This document shows, piece by piece, positions 25,850 through 33,986 of a stretch of 64,000 nucleotides of DNA (its first letter is position 1; the number at the start of each line of letters is the position of its first letter). The notes under the pieces were generated by a model that had not been told where the DNA came from, did not search any database, and was given only the letters and a program-made list of their open reading frames with translations. Position numbers and translations under genes: made by a program. The stretch is from Natrinema amylolyticus_A (lineage in GTDB: Archaea > Halobacteriota > Halobacteria > Halobacteriales > Natrialbaceae), in NCBI RefSeq assembly GCF_042678045.1, contig NZ_JBHUDI010000004.1:434001-498000 (forward strand). Direction: 5' to 3'.

Positions 25850-27154
25850 TTACGGCCAGAGGCCGCGAGTCTCTTTCGCTTCGGCGACCCGGGACAGCGC
25901 CACCACGTACGCGGCGTCACGCCACGTCAGCCCGTCGTCGACCTTCGTGCTGACGTCGGTCCAGGCGTCGAGCATGTGGTCCTCGAGTTCCTCGTTGACG
26001 CGCTCGAGCGTCCACTGGCGGCGATTGATGTCCTGGAGCCACTCGAAGTAGCTCACCGTCACGCCACCCGCGTTTGCGAGGATGTCCGGAATCACCGGGA
26101 TGTCGCGTTCCTCTAAGATGGAGTCGGCGGCGAACGTCGTCGGGCCGTTTGCGCCCTCGACGACGATGTCGGCCTGGATCGCATGGGCGTTGTCGGCGGT
26201 GATGACGTTGCCGACGGCCGCCGGGATCAGGACGTCCACGTCTAACTCGAGCAGGTCCGCGTTCGAGAGTCGGCGAGCGCTGTCTCCGTCGACGATTTCG
26301 GTCGCGAAGCGAGTGACGGCTTCCGGCTCCTCGTCGTGGGACGGGATCGCGTCGACGTCGATCCCGTCGGCGTCGTAGATCGCGCCGTTGACGTCGCTGA
26401 CGGCAACGATGGTCGCACCCCAGTCCTCGAGCAGGCGGGCGGCGTTGGCCCCGACGCTGCCAAAGCCCTGGACGGCGACGGTCGTGTTCGACAGCTCGCG
26501 GTCGTAGTAGTCGATCGCCTCGCGCGTTGCGATCGCGGTCGACCGGCCGGGAGCCTCCTCGCGGCCGTAGGAGCCACCGATGACCGGCGGCTTGCCGGTG
26601 ACGACACCGGGGATGGTCTCGCCCTGTTGCATCGAGTAGGCGTCCATGAACCAGGCCATCGTCTGGGCGTCGGTGCCCATGTCCGGGGCGGGGACGTCCT
26701 TCGTCGGCCCGACCATGTTGCGCAGTTCCTCGGCGAACCGGCGGGTGAGCCGTTCGGTCTCGTCGTCGCTCAACGACTTGGAATCGACGGCGACGCCGCC
26801 TTTCCCGCCGCCGAAGGGCAGATCCATCACCGCACACTTCCAGGTCATCCACATCGAGAGGCCGATACACTCCTCGGCGGTCACCTCCGGATGGTAGCGC
26901 AGCCCGCCCTTGTAGGGCCCGCGAACGTCGTCGTGTTGGGCCCGATAGCCGGTGAACACCTCGACGGAGCCGTCGTCGCGCTCGAGGGGGACCGACACCT
27001 GTTGAACTCGCGTAGGGTGTTTCAGCCGCTCGACGACGCCGGGATCGACGTCGACGTGGGTGGCAGCCCGTTCTAACTGCCGGCGAGCGGTTACCAGCGC
27101 CGAGTCGAGCTCGTCGTCCGATACCGCTTCGTCTGCGGCTGGAGGTGTGCTCAT
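25850..27154 (-). CDS. Glutamate dehydrogenase (Glu/Leu/Phe/Val family)
   Basis: 434 residues. GPYKGGLRYHPEVT and the catalytic-lysine region DLPFGGGKGGVAVD are followed by PAPDMGTDAQTMAWFMDAY and the NAD(P)-binding AVQGFGSVGANAA. Reversible oxidative deamination of glutamate to 2-oxoglutarate and ammonia. In this island it would regenerate the 2-oxoglutarate acceptor for the two aminotransferases and release ammonium. The gene starts 17 bp downstream of the DoeA-like gene on the same strand, so cotranscription is likely. Cofactor preference cannot be read safely. Confidence 0.94.
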   Translation of the reverse strand: MSTPPAADEAVSDDELDSALVTARRQLERAATHVDVDPGVVERLKHPTRVQQVSVPLERDDGSVEVFTGYRAQHDDVRGPYKGGLRYHPEVTAEECIGLSMWMTWKCAVMDLPFGGGKGGVAVDSKSLSDDETERLTRRFAEELRNMVGPTKDVPAPDMGTDAQTMAWFMDAYSMQQGETIPGVVTGKPPVIGGSYGREEAPGRSTAIATREAIDYYDRELSNTTVAVQGFGSVGANAARLLEDWGATIVAVSDVNGAIYDADGIDVDAIPSHDEEPEAVTRFATEIVDGDSARRLSNADLLELDVDVLIPAAVGNVITADNAHAIQADIVVEGANGPTTFAADSILEERDIPVIPDILANAGGVTVSYFEWLQDINRRQWTLERVNEELEDHMLDAWTDVSTKVDDGLTWRDAAYVVALSRVAEAKETRGLWP

Positions 27155-27171
27155 GTGTATTCCTGACGACC

Positions 27172-28353
27172 TTACGTCGTAAACAGTTGTCGCGGGAATT
27201 CGGCCAGCGCTTCGGCACCGTTGCTGGTGACGTGGAACGTCTCGCTGATCTCGACGCCGAGTTCGTCGGTCCAGATGCCCGGAATCATGTGGAACGTCAT
27301 GTCCTCCTCGAGCACCGTGTCATCACCCGGGCGCAGACTCGCGGTGTGTTCGCCCCAGTCTGGCGGATAGCCGAGCCCCATCGAGTAGCCGATCCGATCC
27401 TCCTTCTCGAGACCGTACTGAGCGATCGTCTCGCGCCAGGCTTTCTCGACGGCCTCACAGGTGACGCCGGGTTCGGCGGCGTCGAGCGCCGCCTCGAGTC
27501 CCTCGACGACGATCTCGGCAGTCTCTGCGAGTTTCGCGGGCGGGTCGCCGACGAACGTCGTGCGAGCCAGCGGCGAGTGATACCGGTGACGGCAGCCCGA
27601 GAGTTCGATGATGACGGGATCGCCGTCCTCGAAGGGCCGATCGGTCCAGGTCAGATGTGGCGTGCCGGTGTGATCGCCGGATGGCATCAACGGGACGATC
27701 GAGGGGTAATCGCCGCCGTACGCCTCGGTTCCTGTAATGAGCGCGTCGTAGATCGCGGCCGCGGCCTCGTACTCGGGGACGCCCTCCTCGATAGCGTCGA
27801 GCCCTGCTTGCATCGCGTGCTCGGAGATGCGGGCGGCCTCGCGCATGTACTCGAGTTCCTGTTCTGACTTCTTGATCCGGACCCAGCCGACCAGCAGCGT
27901 CGCGTCCTCGAATTCGGCGTCGGGGAGGTTCCCCTGCAGTCGGGTGTAGGACTTCGCCGTGAAGTAGGAGGCGTCCATCTCGAGGCCGATCCGGCCATCG
28001 GCGACCTCGAGTTCCTCTAAGACGCCGGCGACGTAGTCCATCGGATGGAGGTCGTACGGCGAGTGGACATGGTCGTCGCTGTAGGTCCGAATGCTCTCCT
28101 CGGAGAGATGTGTCGTCGCGCGCGCGCCGTTTCCATCCATCTCGCGACCGATCCAGACGGGCTCGTCGCGCTCCGGCGTGACCACGACGGCCTGATGGAC
28201 GTAAAACGACCAGCCGTCGTAGCCCGTCAGATAGTTCATGTTCGCCGGATCGGCGACGACGATCGCGTCGAGGTCTTCCTCGCGCAACCGATCCTTGGTC
28301 TGAGCGACCCGTCGCTCGTATTCGGCTTCGTCGAAAATATGCTCTCGTGGCAT
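27172..28353 (-). CDS. Ectoine hydrolase-like M24-fold protein (DoeA/EutD family)
   Basis: 393 residues with the pita-bread fold of M24 peptidases (creatinase-like N-terminal domain to about residue 155). The usual metal ligands are absent: the first Asp site is E250 in VIIELSG, the second is P261 in YHSPLART, and the His site is in RIGYSMGLGYPPDWGEHTASL. The block GYPPDWGEHT and DMTFHMIPGIW are typical, as far as I recall, of ectoine hydrolases DoeA/EutD, which open the ectoine ring to N-acetyl-diaminobutyrate. An Xaa-Pro peptidase is unlikely without metal ligands; another C-N hydrolase of this subfamily remains possible. It leads the unit with glutamate dehydrogenase. Confidence 0.8.
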   Translation of the reverse strand: MPREHIFDEAEYERRVAQTKDRLREEDLDAIVVADPANMNYLTGYDGWSFYVHQAVVVTPERDEPVWIGREMDGNGARATTHLSEESIRTYSDDHVHSPYDLHPMDYVAGVLEELEVADGRIGLEMDASYFTAKSYTRLQGNLPDAEFEDATLLVGWVRIKKSEQELEYMREAARISEHAMQAGLDAIEEGVPEYEAAAAIYDALITGTEAYGGDYPSIVPLMPSGDHTGTPHLTWTDRPFEDGDPVIIELSGCRHRYHSPLARTTFVGDPPAKLAETAEIVVEGLEAALDAAEPGVTCEAVEKAWRETIAQYGLEKEDRIGYSMGLGYPPDWGEHTASLRPGDDTVLEEDMTFHMIPGIWTDELGVEISETFHVTSNGAEALAEFPRQLFTT

Positions 28354-28404
28354 GCTAACAAGGACTCTACGAAAGGGATCGACCAGGAGTGTTAAAAGTT
28401 TTTC

Positions 28405-28412
28405 GTGTACAC
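28405..28412. promoter_or_regulatory. GTGTACAC palindrome upstream of the DoeA-like gene
   Basis: Perfect 8-bp palindrome flanked by TTC and AAGAA, just upstream of a TATA-like CTTTTAACAC (minus strand, 28391-28400). GTACACA also occurs in the promoters at 19790 and 23896 of the same island. A shared operator is possible but weakly supported. Confidence 0.3.
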
Positions 28413-28529
28413 AAGAAACAGATATCGTTTACAACTATGTGGCTGCCGTCGAGCACGATCGAGGACCGATCGGTTCGAGTTGGTCGTCTGATGTTCCGAT
28501 GGTCGTTCTCGTTCCGGCGAACCACCGCC

Positions 28530-28537
28530 GGTTAAGA
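28530..28537 (+). promoter_or_regulatory. TATA-like box of carS
   Basis: GGTTAAGA centred about 27 bp before the ATG at 28561, consistent with a leaderless mRNA. Confidence 0.5.
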
Positions 28538-28560
28538 CACGTCGGTTCGTCCCGGCGGAT

Positions 28561-29106
28561 ATGGCAATACTCGAGACAGTCGTGATCGCGTTCTGGGCGA
28601 TGTTGCCCGCCTACGTCCCTAACAACGCCGCGGTACTGGCCGGCGGCGGCCGGCCCATCGACGGCGGTCGGACGTGGGGCGACAGGCGCGTGCTGGGCGA
28701 CGGGAAGACGTGGCGCGGGACGGCAGTCGGAACCATCGCGGGCATCGCGCTCGCGGCCGTCCTGACCGTCCTCGAGCCGACCGTCAGCGACACCCTCGGC
28801 TTTGCAGTCCCGCGATTCGAGCCCCTCGCGGCGCTCGGCCTCGCCGGTGGCGCGATGCTCGGCGACATCCTCGCCTCGTTTCTCAAGCGCCGAAGTGGCC
28901 GCCAGCGCGGCGCGATGTTTCCCGGCCTCGACCAGCTCGACTTCGTCGTCGTCTCCCTGCCGTTGACCGCCCTGTTGGCGACCGACTGGTTCCTGACCTG
29001 GTTTACGCTCGAGGTCATCCTCGTCGTCGTCGTCCTGACGCCGATCCTTCACGTGACGACGAACGTGATCGCGTACAAGCTCGGGTTGAAAAACGAACCC
29101 TGGTAG
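28561..29106 (+). CDS. carS: CDP-archaeol synthase
   Basis: 181-residue integral membrane CTP-transferase that activates unsaturated archaetidic acid (2,3-di-O-geranylgeranylglyceryl phosphate) to the CDP form in archaeal polar-lipid synthesis. The signatures YVPNNAAVLAGGGRPIDGG and DRRVLGDGKTWRGT are diagnostic, and GAMLGDILASFLKRRSGRQRG and LDQLDF follow. About five membrane helices. The product is a precursor of archaetidylserine, whose decarboxylase is encoded at 60580. It is followed 72 bp later by pyrE. Confidence 0.95.
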   Translation: MAILETVVIAFWAMLPAYVPNNAAVLAGGGRPIDGGRTWGDRRVLGDGKTWRGTAVGTIAGIALAAVLTVLEPTVSDTLGFAVPRFEPLAALGLAGGAMLGDILASFLKRRSGRQRGAMFPGLDQLDFVVVSLPLTALLATDWFLTWFTLEVILVVVVLTPILHVTTNVIAYKLGLKNEPW

Positions 29107-29145
29107 CGCTGTCATCGCACGCGCGGGCCGCGTCCCGTTTCACAC

Positions 29146-29155
29146 CGCTTATTTC
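29146..29155 (+). promoter_or_regulatory. TATA box of pyrE
   Basis: CGCTTATTTC centred 28 bp before the ATG at 29179; leaderless spacing. Confidence 0.55.
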
Positions 29156-29178
29156 AGTTCGGACCGCGTTCTCGAGTA

Positions 29179-29706
29179 ATGACGAACCAAGCGCTCATCG
29201 ATGCCCTGCGAGCGGCCGACGCCGTCCAGTTCGGCGAGTTCGAACTCTCCCATGGCGGCACCAGCGAATACTACGTCGACAAGTACCTCTTCGAGACCGA
29301 TCCGGGCTGTCTCGAGTTGATCGCCGAGGCCTTCGCCGAGCGACTCGACGATGACGACAAACTCGGCGGCGTCGCCCTCGGTGGCGTCCCGCTGGCCGCT
29401 GCGACGAGCGTCGCGGCCGACGTCCCCTACGTCATCGCGCGCAAGCAGCGCAAGGACTACGGTACCGCGAACCTGGTCGAAGGGCGTCTCGAGGAGGGTG
29501 AGGAAGTCGTCGTTCTCGAGGACATCGTGACGACGGGGACGAGTCTCGTCGACGCGATCGAGGCACTCCGTGACGCCGGGGCGACCGTCGAGCGCGCGCT
29601 GGTCGTCGTCGATCGACAGGAAGGCGGCCGCGAGAACGTCGAGGACGCGGACGTCGAGATGGAGGCGCTCGTCACCGCCGAGGAACTGCTGGCCGATCAG
29701 GACTAA
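29179..29706 (+). CDS. pyrE: Orotate phosphoribosyltransferase
   Basis: 175 residues. It transfers the phosphoribosyl group of PRPP to orotate in UMP synthesis. The PRPP-binding motif VVVLEDIVTTGTS is near residue 110, and ARKQRKDYGTAN carries the catalytic-loop lysines. Length and order are typical of the archaeal single-domain enzyme. A ~110-bp convergent intergenic region with repeat copy D separates it from the next gene. Confidence 0.95.
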   Translation: MTNQALIDALRAADAVQFGEFELSHGGTSEYYVDKYLFETDPGCLELIAEAFAERLDDDDKLGGVALGGVPLAAATSVAADVPYVIARKQRKDYGTANLVEGRLEEGEEVVVLEDIVTTGTSLVDAIEALRDAGATVERALVVVDRQEGGRENVEDADVEMEALVTAEELLADQD

Positions 29707-29730
29707 AGACTGAGTCACCGAGCGTCGTGA

Positions 29731-29817
29731 CTCATACGGTCTGCTATCACTGTGTCCCGGCGTACTCGCATGACGTGTCGCGGGTGCGCCGAAACCCACT
29801 GAGAGGTGTCCGTATCA
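29731..29817 (+). repeat. Dispersed palindromic repeat, copy D
   Basis: 87 bp, beginning CTCATACGGTCTGCTATCAC and ending GAGAGGTGTCCGTATCA, nearly identical at both ends to copies A and F. It fills the space between two convergent genes: 24 bp after the pyrE stop, and its right-hand TCA is the TGA stop codon of the minus-strand gene ending at 29815. Confidence 0.92.
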
Positions 29818-30159
29818 CTGACGGGCGCTGTACCGACGGTACACCACGACAGCGACGACCAGCGCGACCCCACCGCCGATCACGAGCGCGCCGCCACCGA
29901 CCCACTGACTCCGGAACCCGATCAGCATCACGCCGAGGCTCGCGCCGAAGAGGCCGGCGTGAATGAGTCCCGCGACGACGACGAACGCGAGCAGCGTCGA
30001 TCGCGAGATCTTGCTAAACGTCCTCTCGAGATCGCTGTCGCCACCGCTCCTGTCTCCGATCGGGTCCTCGAACGGATCGCTCTCGAACGGATCCTCGAGC
30101 GGGTCATCCCCGAACGGGTCTTCGAGCGGATCGTCGTCCCCTGGTGGATCGAAGCCCAC
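29815..30159 (-). CDS. Small membrane protein with acidic N-terminal repeats
   Basis: 114 residues from a GTG start. The first 40 residues contain short repeats of the form DPLEDPF and DPFED, rich in Asp and Pro, then a linker, and two hydrophobic segments (about 53-77 and 86-106, ALVIGGGVALVVAVVVYRRY). Function unknown; the topology suggests a cytoplasmic acidic tail on a membrane hairpin. Its stop codon is supplied by repeat copy D. Confidence 0.7.
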   Translation of the reverse strand: MGFDPPGDDDPLEDPFGDDPLEDPFESDPFEDPIGDRSGGDSDLERTFSKISRSTLLAFVVVAGLIHAGLFGASLGVMLIGFRSQWVGGGALVIGGGVALVVAVVVYRRYSARQ

Positions 30160-30212
30160 GACGTGATAGAGTCGGTTCGGAATGAAAACCGTTCTGCCGG
30201 TGACGCCCCATC

Positions 30213-30222
30213 ACAATGCTTT
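30213..30222 (+). promoter_or_regulatory. TATA box of the thrS leader
   Basis: TGCTTTTATC; a transcript starting about 27 bp downstream would begin near 30244, inside the 10-bp palindrome CTACGCGTAG (30237-30246) and just before the hairpin at 30254. Confidence 0.5.
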
Positions 30223-30253
30223 TATCCCGCTCGAGACTACGCGTAGCCACGAT

Positions 30254-30305
30254 GGTAGGTGTCCGCTTTACAGGGGCGTTTGCCCGTTTCTAACTCCCAC
30301 CTACC
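30254..30305 (+). ncRNA. Structured leader element upstream of thrS
   Basis: A perfect 8-bp stem, GGTAGGTG (30254-30261) with CACCTACC (30298-30305), encloses a small hairpin GGGC-GTTT-GCCC. It lies in the ~140-nt predicted 5' leader of thrS, unusual in an organism where most mRNAs look leaderless. It could be a regulatory leader for threonyl-tRNA synthetase or a separate small RNA. No known family is recognised: no ACA box, no box C/D pair, not a tRNA. Confidence 0.4.
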
Positions 30306-30386
30306 GTGTATTGTGTCGGCTCCGGTCGACCAGTGTGCGGGATACGGCGCGGACACGCCACCGGGATTTTCACCACATCCACAGCC

Positions 30387-32327
30387 ATGTCAGAATCAGA
30401 TTCACAGCAGCAGATAGCGGTCGTACTGCCCGACGGATCGGAACTCGAGGTCGACGCCGATGCCACGGTCGAGGACTGTGCCTACGAGATCGGTCCCGGC
30501 CTCGGCCGGGACACGGTCGCCGGCAAACTCGACGGTGAGCTCGTCGCCAAAGAGGAGCCAGTCTACGACGGCGTCGAACTCGAGATCGTCACGGACCAGT
30601 CCGACGAGTATCTCCGCGTCATGCGCCACTCTGCGGCCCACTGTCTCGCTCAGGCCGTCGAGCGCCACTACGACGACGTCGACCTCGCGATCGGGCCGCC
30701 GACGGACGAGGGCTTCTACTACGACTTCGACAACCTCGACGTCGACGAGGAGGACCTCGCCGAACTCGAGGCCGAGATGGAGGCAATCATCGAGGAAGAC
30801 TACGACATCGAGCGTGAAGTGGTCTCGATCGACGAAGCCGAAGAGCGCCTGGCCGACGAGCCCTACAAGCTCGAGCTCCTCTCCGAGTTCGCCGAGGAAG
30901 ACGAGACCGTCACGTTCTACAGCCAGGGCGAGTGGGAGGACCTCTGTGCCGGCCCGCACGTCGACTCGACGGGCGAGATCGGCGCGGTCAAACTGCTCGA
31001 GATCGCCGGCGCGTACTGGCGCGGCGACGAGGACAACACGATGCAGACGCGCATCTACGGCACCGCCTTCGAGGACGAGAGCGATCTCGAGGACTTCCTG
31101 GAGCGAAAACAGGAAGCCGAGAAGCGCGACCACCGCCGGATCGGCAACGAGATGGACCTGTTCTCGATTCAGGACGTCACCGGCCCCGGCCTGCCGCTGT
31201 ATCACCCCGCCGGGAAGACCGTCCTGAAGGAACTCGAGGACTTCGTCGAGACGCTGAACAAGGAAGCGGGCTACGACTACGTTGAGACGCCCCACGTCTT
31301 CAAGACGGATCTCTGGCACCAGTCGGGCCACTACGAGAACTATCAGGATGACATGTTCATCTTCGACGTCGGCGACGACGAGTTCGGTCTGAAGCCGATG
31401 AACTGTCCCGGCCACGCCGCAATCTTCCAGGACCACTCCTGGAGCTACCGCGATCTGCCGATCCGCTACGCCGAGAACGGGAAGGTCTACCGCAAAGAGC
31501 AACGCGGTGAACTCTCGGGGCTCTCGCGGGTCTGGGCGTTTACGATCGACGACGGCCACCTGTTCATTCGTCCCGACCAGATCAAACGCGAGGTCGAGGA
31601 GATCATGGACATGATCACGGACGTCCTCGAGACGTTCGACTTAGAGTACGAGATGGCCCTGGCCACGCGCCCCGAGAAGTCGGTCGGCTCCGACGAGATC
31701 TGGGAGCGCGCGGAGGACCAACTCGAGAGCGTCCTCGAGGCCCACGGCCACGAGTACGAGATCGAGGAGGGCGACGGGGCGTTCTACGGGCCGAAGATCG
31801 ACTTCGCGTTCGAAGACGCGATCGGCCGCTCGTGGGACGGTCCGACGGTGCAGCTGGACTTCAACATGCCCGAGCGGTTCGACCTGAACTACGTCGGCGA
31901 GGACAACGAGGAACACCGCCCCGTCATGATCCACCGCGCGCTGTATGGCAGCTACGAGCGGTTCTTCATGATGCTCATCGAGCACTACGAGGGCCGGTTC
32001 CCGCTGTGGCTCGCGCCCGAACAGGTCCGCGTGCTGCCGATCTCCGACGACAACCTCGGCTACGCCCACCGCGTGGCAAACGAGTTCGACGACTTCCGCG
32101 TCGAGGTCGACGGCCGCGACTCGACCTTAGAGCGCAAGATCCGCGCGGCCCACGACGACCGCGTGCCATACCAGATCATCGTCGGCGACAACGAGGAAGC
32201 GGACGGGACCATCTCGGTTCGTGACCGTTTCGAGGATCAGGAGTACGACGTCGAAATCGACGAGTTCCGGAGTCATCTCGAGGCCGAACGCGACGAACAG
32301 CGGACGGAGCCGGACTTCCTGCAGTAA
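30387..32327 (+). CDS. thrS: Threonyl-tRNA synthetase
   Basis: 646 residues from ATG 30387 (MSESDSQQQIAVVLPDG). Domain order: TGS (about 10-70), bacterial-type N2 editing domain with H81-x3-H85 (HSAAHCLAQA) that removes mischarged serine, class II catalytic core with LKPMNCPGHAAIFQ, the motif 2 arginine region YRKEQRGELSGLSRVWAFTIDDGH and the motif 3 region PLWLAPEQVRVLPI, and a C-terminal anticodon-binding domain. It is of the bacterial/haloarchaeal type rather than the archaeal NTD type with D-aminoacyl deacylase-like editing. A structured leader precedes it. Confidence 0.96.
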   Translation: MSESDSQQQIAVVLPDGSELEVDADATVEDCAYEIGPGLGRDTVAGKLDGELVAKEEPVYDGVELEIVTDQSDEYLRVMRHSAAHCLAQAVERHYDDVDLAIGPPTDEGFYYDFDNLDVDEEDLAELEAEMEAIIEEDYDIEREVVSIDEAEERLADEPYKLELLSEFAEEDETVTFYSQGEWEDLCAGPHVDSTGEIGAVKLLEIAGAYWRGDEDNTMQTRIYGTAFEDESDLEDFLERKQEAEKRDHRRIGNEMDLFSIQDVTGPGLPLYHPAGKTVLKELEDFVETLNKEAGYDYVETPHVFKTDLWHQSGHYENYQDDMFIFDVGDDEFGLKPMNCPGHAAIFQDHSWSYRDLPIRYAENGKVYRKEQRGELSGLSRVWAFTIDDGHLFIRPDQIKREVEEIMDMITDVLETFDLEYEMALATRPEKSVGSDEIWERAEDQLESVLEAHGHEYEIEEGDGAFYGPKIDFAFEDAIGRSWDGPTVQLDFNMPERFDLNYVGEDNEEHRPVMIHRALYGSYERFFMMLIEHYEGRFPLWLAPEQVRVLPISDDNLGYAHRVANEFDDFRVEVDGRDSTLERKIRAAHDDRVPYQIIVGDNEEADGTISVRDRFEDQEYDVEIDEFRSHLEAERDEQRTEPDFLQ

Positions 32328-32484
32328 CGACCGAACAACGCGTTTTCGACGGCCGTGCACGGCGATCGAGTGTTATCAACGACCGGACAGCGGCGATCTC
32401 AGCTCGAGTAAACCGCACGTCCGTGCTGATTCACACGCAAATCTGGATCGTAATAGCCATACTTGCGGAATCGTGCATATCTGT

Positions 32485-33195
32485 ATGAACAGAGCCGAGA
32501 AGGCAGCCCTTCAGCTGCGGGCCGTCGACGTGTTGCGGATGTTAAAAGAGACGCGAACGTACGACGAGCTCGCCGAGACGACGGGGCTGCCGGCGGGCGA
32601 TCTCAACCGGTACGTCAACGGGCACGTCCTCCCGGGAACCGACCGTGCGCGCGAGGTCGTCGAGGAACTCGGTCGGGAGGCGTTGAGCGAGGAACTCGAT
32701 GCGCGTATTCGCGTCGACGACGAGGGGTACGTCGACAACTCCGCGACCGTCTTCGATCAGCCGTTTCTCGATCTGGCCGCACCGGTCGTCGCGAACGGCT
32801 TCGACTTCGAGCGCCCCGACGTCGTGCTCACCGCCGCGACCGACGGGATCACGCTCGCGGCCGCGCTCGCGAGTTACTACGGCGTCCGCTGTGCCTACGC
32901 GAAAAAGCGCAAGGAGACCGCCGTCGAGGAGTTCATCGAGGCCCGCCAGCGCCTGCAGTCGGGGATCGAACTCACTTACTACCTGCCCGCGTCGGCGATC
33001 GATCCCGGCGAGTCGGTGCTCGTCGTCGACGACCTCATCCGATCGGGCGAGACCCAGGAACTCCTGCTCGATATCGTCCATACCGCTGAGGCCGATGTCG
33101 CGGGCGTCTTTGCGCTCATTGCCGCCGGTGAGGATGGCATCCAGCGTGCCCGCGAGCACACCGATGCGCCGGTCGGCGCGCTGACGACCGTCTGA
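32485..33195 (+). CDS. HTH-phosphoribosyltransferase regulator (GfcR/PurR-like)
   Basis: 236 residues from ATG 32485. The N-terminal ~60 residues are a helix-turn-helix (YDELAETTGLPAGDLNRYVNGHVLPG). The rest is a type I phosphoribosyltransferase fold with the PRPP motif VLVVDDLIRSGETQ (near residue 174) and ASYYGVRCAYAKKRKE. This DNA-binding plus PRTase layout is used by transcription factors sensing PRPP or purines (PurR) and by haloarchaeal GfcR-like proteins controlling sugar metabolism. The targets here are unknown. Repeat copy E is 51 bp downstream. Confidence 0.82.
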   Translation: MNRAEKAALQLRAVDVLRMLKETRTYDELAETTGLPAGDLNRYVNGHVLPGTDRAREVVEELGREALSEELDARIRVDDEGYVDNSATVFDQPFLDLAAPVVANGFDFERPDVVLTAATDGITLAAALASYYGVRCAYAKKRKETAVEEFIEARQRLQSGIELTYYLPASAIDPGESVLVVDDLIRSGETQELLLDIVHTAEADVAGVFALIAAGEDGIQRAREHTDAPVGALTTV

Positions 33196-33246
33196 GTGAC
33201 GGATCGTCGATCCCCTTTCTTTCCCGGTCTTCCATCGAAGAGTGGC

Positions 33247-33330
33247 TGATACGGTCTGCTGTACCGATTGACCGGTGAACCGCAGCACGGTCGCGGTTGC
33301 ACCGGCACTGACTGACAGCGGTCCGTATGA
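33247..33330 (+). repeat. Dispersed palindromic repeat, copy E
   Basis: 84 bp, TGATACGGTCTGCTGTACCG at the left and TGACAGCGGTCCGTATGA at the right, closest to copy B. The core keeps CACGGTCGCGG. It lies between the PRTase-type regulator and the glutamate mutase gene, 51 bp after the stop of the first. Confidence 0.9.
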
Positions 33331-33457
33331 AACCCTGGCATGGGATTATTTTAGCGACACTCCCTCGAGGCGGCTCCGCGGGGAAACCATGTGAACCAGT
33401 GCCACATTATTAATCATTAGGTTTATGGTGGTGCCCACAGTTTGTGGTGGTACGCAC

Positions 33458-33904
33458 ATGACGCAGACAGTCATCCTCGGCGTGATCGGCTCGGACGCCC
33501 ACGTCGTCGGGATTACCATCCTGGAACAGGCACTGGAGGCAGCTGGATTCGACGTCGTCAACCTTGGTGTGCAGACCTCCCAGGAGGAGTTCGTCGAAGC
33601 CGCATCCGCCAACGACGCCGAGGCTGTACTCGTCTCGTCGCTTTACGGCCACGCCAAACAGGACTGTGAGGGCTTCCACCAGCGGATCGCCGATGCCGAC
33701 CTCGACGTGACGACCTACATCGGTGGCAACCTCGCCGTCGGCCAGGACGACTTCGAGGAGACCCGCAAGTTCTTCCGCGAACTGGGCTTCGACCGGGTCT
33801 TCGACTCCGAGACCGACCCCGAAGATGCCATCGAGGCCCTGCGGGCCGATCTGGACATGCGCTCGACCGAGTCCGAACAGGAAAGTCAGACCGTCTCGGC
33901 CTGA
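33458..33904 (+). CDS. mamA: Methylaspartate (glutamate) mutase S subunit
   Basis: 148 residues from ATG 33458 (MTQTVILGVIGSDAHVVG); the ATG at 33425 is too close to the TATA-like ATTATTAATC (33403-33412). The cobalamin-binding motif DAHVVG (Asp-x-His-x-x-Gly) holds the axial His, and SLYGHAKQDCEGFHQRI and IGGNLAVGQDDFEE are typical of the S/sigma subunit. With the E subunit it rearranges glutamate to 3-methylaspartate in the methylaspartate cycle of acetate assimilation in haloarchaea. The large subunit and methylaspartate ammonia-lyase, often adjacent, are not next to it here. Confidence 0.93.
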   Translation: MTQTVILGVIGSDAHVVGITILEQALEAAGFDVVNLGVQTSQEEFVEAASANDAEAVLVSSLYGHAKQDCEGFHQRIADADLDVTTYIGGNLAVGQDDFEETRKFFRELGFDRVFDSETDPEDAIEALRADLDMRSTESEQESQTVSA

Positions 33905-33986
33905 TCGTCCCACTGTCGCTGCTTCTCGCCGTTCTCGACCGACCAGCGGCCGCTGGCCGCGATCACTACACGGGTACTTGTGTCGA

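Noticed and set aside
30254..30305. Hairpin considered as a tRNA or H/ACA RNA
   Set aside because: Too short for a tRNA, no T arm, and no ACA after the closing stem.
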